Source: Hermodice carunculata (lineage: Eukaryota > Annelida > Polychaeta > Eunicida > Amphinomidae). From it: a stretch of DNA of 64,000 nucleotides. Both the position numbers and the translations under genes were made by a program. Under the pieces are notes generated by a model. It ran no database searches. It saw only the letters and a program-made list of their open reading frames with translations, and had not been told where the DNA came from. The stretch spans positions 53,278,231-53,342,230 of the forward strand of contig OZ026629.1 in NCBI GenBank assembly GCA_964020975.1, written 5' to 3'. This document shows, in pieces, positions 12,857 to 55,302 of the stretch (the first letter of the stretch is position 1; each line of letters begins with the position of its first letter).

Positions 12857-13115
12857 TGACCAGAAGAGATCTGCTATGTAACAAATCTGTCTGTGTGCCA
12901 ACGAAAGAGGACGTTCAAAATTTGCAAATGCTGCAACGTTTGGTCAGAAAAACTGAATGCAGTATTCATTGAATAGACAGTGATACATGGTGGAATCTCA
13001 GCTATATTTCATGGGTTGAATGATATTAAATATATAAAGCGTGGAATACCGGTATTCGGCATAATTTTAAATACCAATACTTTTGTTTTCAGTGGATGCA
13101 CAATGGTCAATGACC
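12857..13115 (+). mobile_element. Fragment of the palindrome-headed tandem-repeat element
   Basis: Begins with an AGAAGAGATCTGC head followed by ACAAATCTGTCTGTGTGCC, as in the intact copies at 13661 and 62773. Near 13055-13110 it has GCATAATTTTAAA and GTGGATGCACAATGGTCAAT, which match the ~145-bp monomer. It is diverged and lacks a clear tail, so it is an older, eroded copy. Confidence 0.55.
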
Positions 13116-13302
13116 TGCAGTAAAAAGATCTAATTTACGTGTATCATATTTGCAAATGTTTAAAATGCCCCCAAAGGCCAAAATTTAAAATTTCACGTCC
13201 TGTTGTGCGTTATTTTGAATATCAGGACTTATCAATAACAGGTGCACGTGTAATTCTACATGCAGACTCTATGATCGCGACTATTTTTAGTTTCTCGGGG
13301 TG

Positions 13303-13305
<3 letters not shown>

Positions 13306-13384
<79 letters not shown>
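13306..13384. repeat. (GA)n microsatellite
   Basis: Uninterrupted GA repeat of about 78 bp, downstream of an eroded tandem-repeat element. Confidence 0.95.
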
Positions 13385-13385
<1 letters not shown>

Positions 13386-13660
13386 GTTTCCTATCGAATG
13401 ATTACTGCTTCTGTTTTACGTCTTGCGTACGTACACACCTGTCTATTTAATTACTAATTTTTAATTTATTCATTCATGGTCTGTCGGCCTATATCTCACT
13501 ATCTATCATACCATCGTCATTATTGGTACTCATGGCCTGTTCAATATTAGACTGTTCTTCCACGAGGCTCTGTACCTGAGACAACATGTAAAATGATAAG
13601 AAAGCTCAACAAAAACACACAAAACCTATACATTAAACTATAAAAGCACAGATGTATAAC

Positions 13661-14622
13661 TAGGAAAGATGATTTGCTGCATAGCAAATCAGTGTGTGTG
13701 TCTTCAAAGCATATTGGTATAGCAATGTACAACTATTCCACAACACAGGAGTAGAAGTTTGAATGGCATCTCTATCTATTCTAGCTTTGAAGTTATTCAA
13801 GATTTAAAATTTCTAATGGTGCTATTTAGCATAATTTAAATTGCTACAAATTTTATTTTAAATTCATTAGGTGCACAATGGTAAACAACCCCCTAGTGGA
13901 AGTTGGAATGACATCTCTATCTATTATAGTGTTGAAGATATTCAAGATTGAAAATTTCGAATGCTGCTAATTAGCATAATTTAAATTGCTAGAACTTTTG
14001 TTTTAGATTCATTAGATGCACAGTGGTCAACAACCCCCTCGTAGAAGTTGAAATGACATCTCTATCCATAATAGTTTTGAAGATATTCAAGTTTAAAAAT
14101 TTTAAATGCTGCTAATTAGCATAATTTGAATTACAACTTTTGCTTTAGATTTATTACATGCGCAATGGTCAATAACCCCCTAGTAGAAGTTAAAATGACG
14201 TCTCTATCTATAATAGTTTTGAAGATATTCAAGTTTTGAAATTTCAAATGCTGCTAATTAGCATAATTTAAATTGCTACAACATTTGTTTTAAATTCATT
14301 AGATGCGCAATGGTCAATAACCCCTAGTAGAAGTTGGAATGACATCTCTATCTATTATACTTTTGAAAATATCCAAGATTTAAAATTTTAAATGTCCCTA
14401 GTTTGCATAATTTTAAACATCTTCATTCCTTTGTATAAAAAGGTCAAACTCCTTGTATGTAGGTACAATCATGCCAAGTTTGGAGTTTCTATGTATAATA
14501 GTGTTCGAGAAAAGTGTCGGACAAATTTGCTGGTAAAGAAGAAAGAAGAAAGAAAGAAAGAAAGAAAGAAGTAAAGAATTTCAGGAAAAACAAAAAAGTG
14601 TGTGTTGACACACACACTTTAA
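13661..14622 (+). mobile_element. Intact-looking palindrome-headed tandem-repeat element, five monomers
   Basis: Parts in order: TAGGAAAGAT, then the perfect palindrome GATTTGCTGCATAGCAAATC (13671-13690), then GTGTGTGTCTTCAAAGC. Five ~145-bp monomers follow, with GAAGTTGGAATGACATCTCT-like starts at about 13751, 13901, 14046, 14188 and 14331, each containing ATTAGCATAATTT and GATGCACAATGGTCAA. Next come CCAAGTTTGGAGTTTCTATG, a (GAAA)n tract and a tail hairpin (14596-14619) built on GTGTGTGTTGACACACACAC. No protein is encoded. The order of parts resembles Helentron-derived non-autonomous elements (HINE, DINE-1, bivalve pearl). That affiliation is inference; the structure itself is read directly. 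Confidence 0.8.
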
Positions 14623-14780
14623 ATATCAGAAGCATGCGAGCATAACGATACGATCCAGCTCATTTATTTGGTAATAGTGGTGGAATCAGAGATGGATTAA
14701 TGTTTTTCGTATTTTGGAAGGTGTACAGCTGGGGAAACGGTGCACTTGTGTACAAAGTTTTAAACGATTTTTTTGGCAAA

Positions 14781-15210
<430 letters not shown>

Positions 15211-16099
15211 CAGACAAAGTATCATCTCTGATAGTGTTAGCTGGATAACACTTTATTCATAATGCTTTAGTTTGTCTACTTGTTAATGTTTGAACACCAT
15301 TTCGAGTGAACCAATCGCAATTTTCAATTGACTTCTGATTTGTCCTTTTCTTTGACTTTGTGTTTTGATTATAAAACAAGAGGAATGTTATGGGCTGTGC
15401 TTATCTGACCTTCCTCCAACAGACTTACCAGTAAGTGGTCATATATAGTTGAGAAATAGGTCAAGGTCACCCATCTACAGTCTCAACTTGCCATTTATAG
15501 ATAGCCATCGTAACGTGTAGTGCCCTCATCATGTTAAATGTTTAAGTCCTATCGCTGAACTTGAAATAAAAACCCAGCCAAAGTATACCCATCAAGTTTG
15601 AAGGCAACCTGATACATGTATGTACCCTGGTATCCATATGTTGACCTTGCTAGCATGTACTCTTAGTCTTACGTAACCATCATTCTGTAATTTTGAAAAA
15701 TTCGTCTCAAATCAGGAAATGACAGTAGCGTCACCTTGTGAATATCTTCATAAGAGACCGAATCAAACAACACGATAAAGTCAGATTACCAAAAACATAT
15801 TTATTTTTTTTGAAATACAGCAGTACATTTTGAATGAAGGTCAAGGAGTATCCAGAAGTGCACCGGTGAAATTTCGAAGCAATGAGACCAAAGAATTTCA
15901 GAGAGAAGTTTTTCTTTTTTGAGATTTTCCCACAAATTGAGCAAAGGGATTCACCAAATATACAGAATTAGTGCAGTGCTATAATTTGAATGAGGTGGGA
16001 AGACTACATTTATTGCTAAAAACGAAAATTACGGGTAAAATTTTCAGATATGACCTTTTAAATTTGAAATAATGTCCCCTTTTACATACCGTTGACACC

Positions 16100-16324
16100 T
16101 GTGTTCACAGGTCATGAGACGACACGCCCTAATTTTCACCATATTCAAATGATGTGGATTAGTCATGCATTCATAGTATTGTATATGGTGGAATCCTTAC
16201 CCTTGCCAAAAAGGTGACGCTGGCAGACCCATAAAGTAGAGGTGTGAGCTGGGTGGTTTGCATGTGAAACAAGAATTCTGATAGCGATTTATAGGATTTT
16301 TATACCAAGAAATTAATTGGCGGC
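16100..16324 (+). promoter_or_regulatory. Proximal promoter / 5' UTR of FRRS1-like gene A
   Basis: The 225 bp before the start codon are conserved with the paralog promoter at 55930-56155. The best block is TTAGTCATGCATTCAT (16159-16174), whose complement contains TGACTAA, an AP-1-like sequence. The bases just before ATG (ATTAATTGGCGGC) are also conserved. No convincing TATA box or initiator could be fixed, so the transcription start is unknown. Confidence 0.5.
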
Positions 16325-45069
<28,745 letters not shown>

Positions 45070-47375
45070 CCTCGTAATCCGTCATTCCAAAGAGAAAATA
45101 TTGTGATTAAAATCTGTAAAACTAGACAAAGCGTTTATGCTTCACTGTGTACACTTGTTTTGCTTTACACCGAAGATTTACCTCTAAAATTGGCATAATA
45201 TACTATGTGTACCAGCATGGGCACAAAGTCTAGGGCATTCTTTGCTTAATTATGCTTATACAAGTTTGACAAGTTTTATTGCAATCCAAGGTCAGTACAT
45301 GACTGTTGAGGTTTGGATGCCATAACAATTAAAAGTATGACCAAGTCATTTAAAAAGTTAAAATCAGATGATTATGGGTAGATGAGATATGCACAAGGTG
45401 AATTAAAAGATAGTATATCAAGAACCCTAAAAATCAATTACATTGAGTTCATAAGACATTACGATCATATTATATTCACACAACTCTCTGAACTCTTCAC
45501 ACACTATTTCCACAGATTCTGTGTTTAATGCAGGAAATTTGTGTCTGATGTACATTTCAAAAGACACCTATGGCAGACTCGTATCTGGATAATCGCGGAT
45601 GGACTTAGACTTCAATATGCATTCAGTATGCCATACAGGAGGCATCATTCCAGATTTCTAAGGTTGTTATGTTCAATACGTTTGTGCAACTGTAAAACTC
45701 ATGTTTACAGAGAACATGCGCCAAATTAAAAAAAATTGTAAGCATGAACGCTGCAATGTCAACAAGAAAAGCATATCCATGTCTATTTAAAACACTGGCC
45801 CATTGCTTAAAAGCAATATTGAAGCCAGATGATGCAAAGTTTCAAAGGAGGCAATTCAAATTGTTTTACACATTTGTATCTGTGGACGTAAAACCCGTGA
45901 GACACGCATGAAAAAAAAAAGCAACAAACCGCCATAAGTGATTAATTTATTGTAGTTTTTATAGAAAAAGTGCCATAATGAAGCCTACTGAAACGAGTTC
46001 ATTGTTCATACACATTTTCACAAGTAGTCCATGAACTTTTTGCTTTTTCTCCTCACACACCCCTGTTACATTTCACGTAAATGTTTCAAACACAAATTAC
46101 ATGGCCTGTTCCTAAAGTGCATATATGTATTCTCGAGATTATAATAGACATGTTGAACATCAAATAATTTTTTGAAAATAAATTATTGCACACAAGGTTT
46201 ATTGAATGCAATAATTTGCTTCAATAACTTTGATCAGAGAATTTATTTAAATATCAAAACAAACCAAATTTCAACAAAATGCAAAAGCAAGTTATCCAGC
46301 TTGAGAGGCAAAAAATAGAATATTATCGAAACCTAAGTGGTACGTTGTAATGGAAAAGTATACAATGACCAGCTATTCCCGATCTTGTGCCAATAATACA
46401 TTCTTTTCCTTGAAAATTGTGCGCATAGAATTTCTGTTCGACGTTTCTACCACTGACTGCACTCTTTTCTGGAGAGTCAAGTTTAATGTATAAATGAAGA
46501 TACAATGTAACGTGATTTTTTTAAATTGCTTGCTATCTTGTAGTTTAATGCTTAAACAATTAGACGGGATTTAAAAGTGAAACTATGCAATTTCAGGGTC
46601 GCTGTTATTTTCATGAAACATAAGCACTGATCAAGAATATACTTGAACCATGTGTAAAATGATTTGCCACTGACAAAAACGATTATGATACAGAAAGCAT
46701 CTTGTTAACTACTCAATTTTGAATATGAGACAGCCTTTGTATGCCTATAACGTCTTGATGCATGTTAGGCGTGTATACATTTTACGTGATACATGTGGAA
46801 GTTGTATATTTCATGCTAAAAGTTGAACACAGCCACAGAGAGATATTATTTTCCTGACTATGCAGTAAAAATGTTGGCTTTCAGCATTTGAGCAAAATAA
46901 AAAGTTTTCGGGCTTCGTTCAAATTTTCATTCGTTGCCGAGATTTTGCAAATTGAATTAGTTTCATTGTACTTGTAATTACTAAATAAATCAGTACAAAA
47001 CAGCAATTTCCTGTCCACTTTATATCCATATCTAGGACATTTTACTCGACTTATTTGATATCGAAGTTTTCACGAGCAAAAGAACCAACTCAAATATGGT
47101 CAGAGAAATTAACAGCACCTTGGACCACTGTTGGTGTATTGCAAAATGTAATTTTAAAGATATTCAGCTTTTCAATCTAAAGTAGCATAATTTCTTCGAA
47201 AACTTTTTTATATATTAATTTCATCTTAAGAAAATGATGAGGATGTGTAGTTATTTCCATGTCTTGGAGCGAGTAAAATAAGTTGACTATATCAAATTTT
47301 ATAACTTGTAAACACCAAAACACCAAAACACCAGTATACCCTTCTGTTATCTAAATTGCAAACATTGCCAACAGC
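45070..47375 (+). other. 3' flank / possible 3' UTR of the FRRS1-like gene
   Basis: Candidate AATAAA signals are at 46177-46182, 46896-46901 and 46984-46989; none can be chosen from sequence. A short piece at 47150-47200 (GATATTCAGCTTTTCAATCT then TAGCATAATTT) looks like a fragment of the tandem-repeat monomer. No other gene is visible. Confidence 0.4.
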
Positions 47376-47379
47376 ATTG

Positions 47380-47721
<342 letters not shown>

Positions 47722-48149
47722 GCAAATGCCCATAATATGAAATAAATTTCTAGTGCTATAATATATATTGGACGCATATTTTTGTATTCTTGCATCAGAC
47801 CTGCTTGTTTCGTTGTGCACTTTTTGTTGTATCTTTCTAAAACATATAAAACGGTATATATCCTGCAGTGGGAGGAAATGAAGAATGCCGTAGAGACAAA
47901 AAATGTTTCCATGCAATCATTCAGAAAAGTGCGGCCAATTAAACTGGAAATTTCACGCAAATTTTAAATTTAATGTCACGAATTCACGCACATGCACATA
48001 TAATCCACTTTCAAAGTAGTCTACATGTTTTACCCTTCAAGAAAATACATGGATTTATTAACACATTGAAGAAACATTTAATGAGCAAACACCCTTAAGA
48101 GCCCGCGGCCGCCAACGTTTTACCTTCTGTGACATTGAAAATAGGTCAA

Positions 48150-49830
48150 GGTCACTGAATACTGAACTTGTCCGAGCTTTCCGTAAGGTACTTTGGCAAT
48201 GCAAGTTTCATGGCGGTAACTGAATTTGTTCAAAAGTTATCGCGTCCCCAAGGATAACGGACAGCTAGTTGATTTTTACAGTAACTTCTCGATAAACCTG
48301 AAGAAAATGGACCATAATATAGATATTTATATCTAGGACCTACATCAACCATATTCCCATCACAGAACCGTTTCTCGGAATGTTTTACTATGCCTCCTCT
48401 ACGGATATCCATGACCTTTGTTTTCTATAAATTAACTTTCATCCCATATGTCTTACAGAATTCGACAAGAGTGTTTACCTGATTTTGTAAACGACCAATA
48501 ATGTGTGGTAAGTCTATCACATCATTTAAAGTAGTGAAAATAGGTTACGTAATTCATAATCTATAAATATACCGCGGCACTCATTGTTACGTAGTAAATG
48601 AACATATTTATTTATAGAAAAAAAATAGAAAACAACTCAGCACACATCCTTGTGGAGTGCCAAGAGGACACTAAAAAGTTAGTTAAACCAATATACAATC
48701 AATTCAAAGCTTGTGTGTTAACAGAAGGAGATTTAACTAAGTCATTCTTCTGTAGGACATAAGATACTAAATCATGTCTCATTGAATCGAATGCTGTTGG
48801 AAAGTCTATAAAGATACAGTGACATCTTCCCATTCTTCTGGAAGGTAGTTTTTGAGTAACAGCCTACAACCTAAAATATTGTCTCTGGTACTGTAGCCTT
48901 TCTTGTAAGCAACTTGCCCTTCAAAATGCTTTTCTTTACTTGATATCCATAAAACTAATCTGTTATTATGTTGGTGAAAGTTTTACTCACAACATCCAGT
49001 AATGATATCCCACCACAATTCTTAGGATTATTTATATCACCTTTTGATGGAGTTAACAGATTATCGCCTTTGTCCATTCTTCAGGGAATTTACCGGGAAT
49101 TTAGAGAGTATGAAATAATAATCTTAAATGTGGAACTACTATTTCAGCTTTCTTAAAAAAAAATATGCTGAAGCCATTCAATCGTGGAGCTTTTCTATTT
49201 TTCATATGCCTAATTACGCTTTTTACCTTTTCATCACATATTTCACCATCCATCTCATTTATCACATTTTCTGAAAAATAGCCACCTTCGGAACATAATT
49301 TGGTCCTCAATTTCATTTTGCACCTATCCATAAAATTCTGTTTCATATTGTGTATCATTTAATAGCCCTTCGGAATGATTTACTCAGGTTTTATCTGTAA
49401 TCTCATTTTTACACACAGTGCTTTTCACCAATTTCCAAAACTCGTTTAAATTTAAAATTTCTTTGTATTACTCTGCAGAGTTATTTACCCTTTAATACAC
49501 ACTTTTCGGGGTTTTTTTTACATAAATTTCAATACGCAATGCGTCTAAAAAGTTTTTACGAGAGCTTGCATCACCCACTGTCCTGAATAATGCAAGCATA
49601 AATATTCATATGCTTTTGCATTATCGCAGTCCATGTCCTATCAGTGTGGTTGTTTCGACAACTTCTTGCTTTTTTTCTTTTCACATTTCATACAATCTTC
49701 CGCATATTTCAAGGCATCGCCTAATAAGTCCACTGCTTTATTTACTTTTGCACTCACCACTTTCACCATTTCTTGCAATGTATTTGTACAGTAGCCAGTA
49801 TTAAGGCGTTCCGTAAGTGTACTTTCTTTA
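48150..49830 (-). mobile_element. Decayed LINE reverse transcriptase, antisense, 3' of the gene
   Basis: Minus strand: a linker region from about 49800, then CDEKVKSVIRHMKNRKAPRL near 49200 and KKAEIVVPHLRLLFHTL near 49110 (fingers of reverse transcriptase), CPLGTPQGCVLS near 48650, FCKTYGMKVNL near 48450, then KTKVMDIRRGG and GPRYKYLYYG near 48320. Several frame shifts and stops separate these. It stops after the thumb region near 48150. Nearest known types are LINEs with a 'KTKVMxFRRGG...YKYLG' thumb. Endonuclease is not clearly visible. Confidence 0.8.
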
Positions 49831-49867
49831 TTTTGATCCCATGAATACTTTAATCTTTGTTGACCTG

Positions 49868-49990
49868 AATCACAAATAGTGTCCTTACCCGAGGAATTTA
49901 AATATATACAGTGTGTAGGTAAATGGACTGAATTCCATGTTCATCTCATTGGATGCGCCTATACCACAAACCAGTGAATTGAAGTTGCTT

Positions 49991-50086
<96 letters not shown>

Positions 50087-50190
50087 CATTCAAAGATATT
50101 CAACATTTATATTGCGGAAGCATGCCTAATTAGCATAATTTCAAAGTTTACTTCCTTCCGTGTCATTTTGTTGGATGTACCTTTAACACA
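49868..50190 (+). mobile_element. Recent element copy with (CT)n, inverted relative to 27702
   Basis: Positions 49868-49990 match 27788-27905 inverted with about two differences. (CT)n with ATCT interruptions follows (49990-50086), then one monomer-like unit (CAAAGATATTCAACATTTAT, TTAGCATAATTTC, TTGGATGTACCTTTAACAC). No coding content. Confidence 0.65.
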
Positions 50191-50199
50191 AACCTAAAC

Positions 50200-51400
50200 A
50201 TTTAAGTTGAATTGGCACCCTATCTGTAATACCGAAAAAAACTGTATGAGCAAATCGGTATATGTGCCCAGAAGGTAAGATATTACTATTAAGCATGCAT
50301 TGATTGAATACTTACAGTATTTGCACTTTAAATTTTTACTATCTGCAAACCCTGTAACAGAAGAAACTGCTGCTGATACATATTTGCAGTATGGTGCATC
50401 TGATGAAGGATATCAACTTGTAGCATTTTCAATCAAGCTAATCAGGGGCATTTCAGATTTTAAGACTTTAATATCATCAAAAGTCACGCTCTCATATGCA
50501 CACATAGAGATTTTTATCTAGTGATGAGCCACTGAATAGTCATGATATAGACTGGTGCTGAGTCAAAGAACTGGTTGTATTTGTGTTTTTTTGTCCAAAA
50601 CCACTTCCTAGTAGTCATTACCCTATTCCGCAGTCCGAACTCTTGACTCTCCATAAGCTAACCTGTCCCTGTCTAACTTACATACATAGAAGCTTTATTG
50701 TCCATATTGCACACGTTCCTCTGTAAGATTTTGACATAGGCTGTATTAGCCCAAATAAATTAAAGGGTCTTCAGCGGGTAACTACTCAGAACATGTTTCG
50801 GAGCCTTTTACCCGTACATGTCTCTCTGAGTGGCGGCTCCTTGTCTAAGCTAAATATTCAGCAAAGACAACCCACAAAATAATGAATAAATATGAACGTG
50901 GCAATTGATGAATTAGCTAAATATGTGAAGTTTTGCTTATAAATGCAGAGCTTCATATCAAAGAAGAATACCTGTCAAACAAACCATAATTACCAAATTT
51001 TCATAGTACAGGTTCAGATAAGAACAATTTGACTTACCCCTGAACCAATATGTACCCTTTCTAGCTGGACAGCTTATCCCAGTTAAACCATCCGCCAATG
51101 TTTAACTGAAGTGGAAGCAAGCTGGGGCACTATATTCAGTCCCAGTGATTGTAAATTAAACAGTTGCAGCTAGACCAACTGTACAAACCAAGGGAAATCC
51201 TAACAAGGACTGTAACAATGTACATCCTGGACCAGAGATGTAAAACAAACTCCATGATGACACCTACTCCTCAAACAATTAAGCTCTATTTAACTGCCAA
51301 CCCTGAGTCAATGTGTCAACTTAATGTGTCAGGTTTGTGACACTTGAGAAAAGACTGTCAATTTTGAGTAATTTTTTAATACTGAGTAAATGTGCATTTA
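50200..51400. other. Intergenic, mostly unrecognised
   Basis: A single unit of the TAGTGATGAGCCA / GGTGCTGAGTCAAAGAA repeat is at 50505-50570, a stray relative of the array at 52075. The rest is unassigned. Confidence 0.45.
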
Positions 51401-51408
51401 GGCATATC

Positions 51409-52022
51409 AGAAAAGAATGGAAGTCATTAGCTTTTATGCCAAAAACATGCTATCAAAACAATTTTTCTTAACAGGACTTTAAGTACAATTAGGCAAACAT
51501 GCAACTGTCGTAGGCCGCTTCTTGCTACCTGTAGCCCCTGGGGGTTTACCTAACAGAAAACATGTAAGCCTAAAATGTCTGATAGTGCATATATTAAAAC
51601 AGAAAGATGCCAAAAGATAAAGTTAGGTAGCAAAACAATCAAGTCTAAAAACTGTAAATTATTGTGGGCAAACTTTCTAATAATCTTTGGATGTTAATAG
51701 TAGAAATATAGGGCAAGTCAGAAAAGAATGAAAGTCTTTTGTATTTATGTCAACAGAATGCAATGAAAATATTAACCAGATATGAAGTACAATTAGGCAA
51801 GCTTGTTACTGTCGTAGGCCGCTTCTTGCTACCTGTAGCCCCTGGGGGGTTACCTAACAGAAAACAAACTAGCCTAAAATGTCTGAAAGGTGAACATTTA
51901 AACATAATGGTGTCAAAAGATAAAATTAAGTAGCAAAACAGACAAGTCTAAAATCTCTAAAATTATTGAAGCCAAACTTTCTAACCATCTCAGGATATTT
52001 ACAGCAAAATTTGTAGAAATAT
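51409..52022 (+). repeat. 304-bp tandem duplication with a conserved core
   Basis: Two units, about 51409-51715 and 51720-52022, start with AGAAAAGAATG.AAGTC. The first half diverges moderately, but a ~56-bp core at 51505-51561 and 51809-51865 (CTGTCGTAGGCCGCTTCTTG, CTACCTGTAGCCCCTGGGG) is nearly unchanged. In both units the core is open in one frame, reading TVVGRFLLPVAPGGLPNRK. I do not recognise that peptide. Confidence 0.75.
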
Positions 52023-52074
52023 TTGATCAAAAGTACACCTTTGAATCCTCTTGACTCAAGTTTATTGTAAATGT

Positions 52075-52360
52075 GTAATATAGAACCTCCCTAATTTCAA
52101 ATTCATCCTTTTCTGGTGTTGAGCCATAGAATAGGTGTAATATAGAAATATAGAGATTTTATCTAGTGCTGAGCCAGAGAATTGTTGTGATATAAACTGG
52201 TGCTGGGTCAAAGAATAGGTGTAATATAGAAACTTCCCAGTTTTAAATTCATTCTTTTCTGGTGCTGTCATAGAATAGATATTATATAGGGATATATAGA
52301 GATTTTATGGTTACATTTATATAGTGCTGAGTCGAAGAATAGGTGTAATGTTGAATATTT
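52075..52360. repeat. Short-period satellite, GGTGCTGAGTCAAAGAATAGG type
   Basis: Units share GTGCTGAGYCA-AGAATAGGTG, then TAATATAGAAA, then AATTC-TTCTTTTCT or GATTTTATCTA. About five units at irregular 35-75 bp spacing, with one unit displaced at 50505. Confidence 0.65.
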
Positions 52361-52550
52361 ATAAATATAACTATATTATTTTTGGTGCCATTCGCTTATG
52401 AATGAATGATGGTAGTACTTCCCTGTCTGTAACCTGACAAAGTATGTATATTACAGAACTTTTACGATACAACATACGAATTTGTGTTGGTGGTGCCGCT
52501 GGTAACAACACTTACATGTGTGTGTTACTTTAATTATTTTTTTACTTTAC

Positions 52551-52551
52551 T

Positions 52552-52612
<61 letters not shown>

Positions 52613-52616
52613 TTTC

Positions 52617-52689
<73 letters not shown>

Positions 52690-52732
52690 TTATTTATCTA
52701 TTTATTTATTTATTTATTTATTTATTTATTTC
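52551..52732. repeat. (TTTA)n(TATC)n(TTTA)n microsatellite
   Basis: Tetranucleotide blocks in mirror order around about 80 bp of TATC. Confidence 0.95.
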
Positions 52733-52806
52733 AGGCAGTTCGCCAAGCCATTTTAGAGAAGATGTCTTTCCAAAATTTTACTGAAAAATGAACACATACA
52801 CAAAAC

Positions 52807-53782
52807 TAGAAAAGAATATTTGCTTCAATGCAAATCTGTTTGTGTGCCTTCAAAAGTTGTAAATATTAAATGTTACAACTTTTATCCTTTGGTACTTCAC
52901 ATTTCATTAAGCTTATGACTGGATGTAAATTTCAAAGTCCAAATGACCTGGACCTTTGACCTTTACAAGTCACATGTGAATAACACAGTGTTACAATACT
53001 AACAATTTAAGCCCAACATGAACCAAATCGGATGAAAATTTCACCAAGTTATGGCAAAATGAAACTTTCAAAGGGCCAAATGACCTTGACATTTGTCCTT
53101 TTGAGGTTACATGTTCTTATAAAAATTGTGCAGTGTTGCAATACCTACAATTTGAGCCCAACATGATTAAAATTGGACGGAAATTGGCCAAGTTATGACT
53201 GGATGAAACTTTCAAAGGTCTAAATGACCTTGATCTTTGACTTTTAGAGGTCACATGTAACTTTAAAAAATGTGCAGTGTAACAATAACTACAATTTGAG
53301 CCCAACATGATCAAAATTGGATAAAAATTGACATTGTTATGGCTAGAAGAAAGCCACCGTGGGAAGTGGCCTTTGACCTTGAAATGACCTCTGAAATATA
53401 GATGACCTCTACCTGAAGTGAACCTTGACATGGTCTTTGACCTTGACATGAACTTAACGTTTGAGATGAACTTGACGTTGCTATGATAGAATTACTGTAC
53501 ACTCAGAACCACATCTACTATAGTATATAAGATATTGAAGTTTTAAAACTTTAATTAGCCCTCATTTGTATAATTTTAAAGAGTATAACCTCTCATTATA
53601 AAAAGGCGAGACTTCATCTTATAGAGGTATAATTGCGCCGAGTTTGGAGTTTCTACGTGTAATACTTTTCAAATGAAATGTCGGACAAATTTGCCTGTAA
53701 AGAAAGAAAGAAGTAAGAAAGAAAGAAAGAAAGAAAGAATTCCTAGAAAAACAATATGTCTGTGTTGGCACACAGACATAAT
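52807..53782 (+). mobile_element. Palindrome-headed tandem-repeat element with TGACCTTTGACCT monomers
   Basis: Head CTAGAAAAGAATATTTGCTT, paired with ATGCAAAT, then CTGTTTGTGTGCCTTCAAAA. About three 150-155-bp monomers (near 52925, 53060, 53215) carry ATTTGAGCCCAACATGA and TGACCTTGA motifs. An AGGTCA-rich segment, GAGTTTGGAGTTTCTACG, (GAAA)n and the tail hairpin TGTCTGTGTTGGCACACAGA (53757-53778) follow. Same ends as the copies at 13661 and 62773 but a different monomer, so the core is replaceable. Confidence 0.75.
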
Positions 53783-53904
53783 AACTGAAATCCAACCATC
53801 ACTGTTGCGTGACCAATTGAAAAGACTCAGTAGAAACCTATCCAAGGTACATACCCAGCGAGTTTAAAGCAAATGTAGTGCACAAGTTTGGAAAAACTTC
53901 AATC

Positions 53905-54062
<158 letters not shown>

Positions 54063-55116
54063 CATAGTCCATTCCACCCAACTTGAGCTCTGGGGGCCGT
54101 TTTAATTATTTGTGACCAGAGTTCTGGTCAGCCAAACAGCCTGTCACTGACCTCTTTGCCCCGCCACTCAGCACCCGCTGCTACAATTAGTGGTGTATGA
54201 AAACAGACCCACATGGGTGCTGCTGTAGACATTTATATGGGCTTTATTTTCACTTCTGTAGCTTCAAGTGATCAGATTTTTTGGCAAAATAAGCCTGCTA
54301 AACGGGTATTTATATATATATATATATTGCCCATTATATCAAGTGCTTTTACTGCGGATTAAGCAACTCTGTTTAAGTTCCATAAAGAAACCAGAAAATG
54401 ACACAAAGCCACCGCCAACCAATGAATAACTTTGTGAAGACCGAGTTTAGTATATTCCGTAATTTTCTAAAATGCGTCTCGAATCAGGAAATCACAGTAG
54501 CGCCACCATGTGGACATCTTTTGATGAGACCGAATCAAACTGCATGAAGTCAAAAATTACCCCAAAACATAAAGAATTATTTTAAATGCCTCGGTACATT
54601 TTAAATGAAGTTCAATGGGTATCCAGAACTACCCTGATGAAATTTCGAAGCAATTTGTCCAAAGAATTTCAGAGAAGATGATTTATAAAAATTACCCCAC
54701 AAACTGAACAACGAAATTCACTAAATATACAAAAGCAGTGTAGTGCTATAATTTAAATAGGTTAGGTAGTGCCCCACCCAAGGTATAGTCCCGCCAAGTC
54801 TGACGAGGAACCGCCTTAGAACTTTTTTTTTTTTTTTTACAAGTCCCCAAAAAAGTGAATTTTTGACGACCAGACGGGCGGAATGATGGATCCTGACCCA
54901 TCAAATATGACAAGTCAGCTGAAATTAAAACCGAAAATCAACAAAAGTATGAATGTAAGCCTTGCATATCAATTTCACCAATATTCAACAGCCCAGTGCG
55001 GCGTGCGGGCTAAACCTGTTGACTCGCTTCCGCAATACTGACAGGAGAAGAGTTCAAGGTTAAGTGTCTTCTGTGCTGACACAGCCAACACCTCAAATTG
55101 TATAAATGCGACATTC

Positions 55117-55302
<186 letters not shown>

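Noticed and set aside
13661-14622. CRISPR-like array of regular repeats
   Set aside because: Units are about 145 bp and diverged without short spacers, and the DNA is animal; it is the core of a mobile element.
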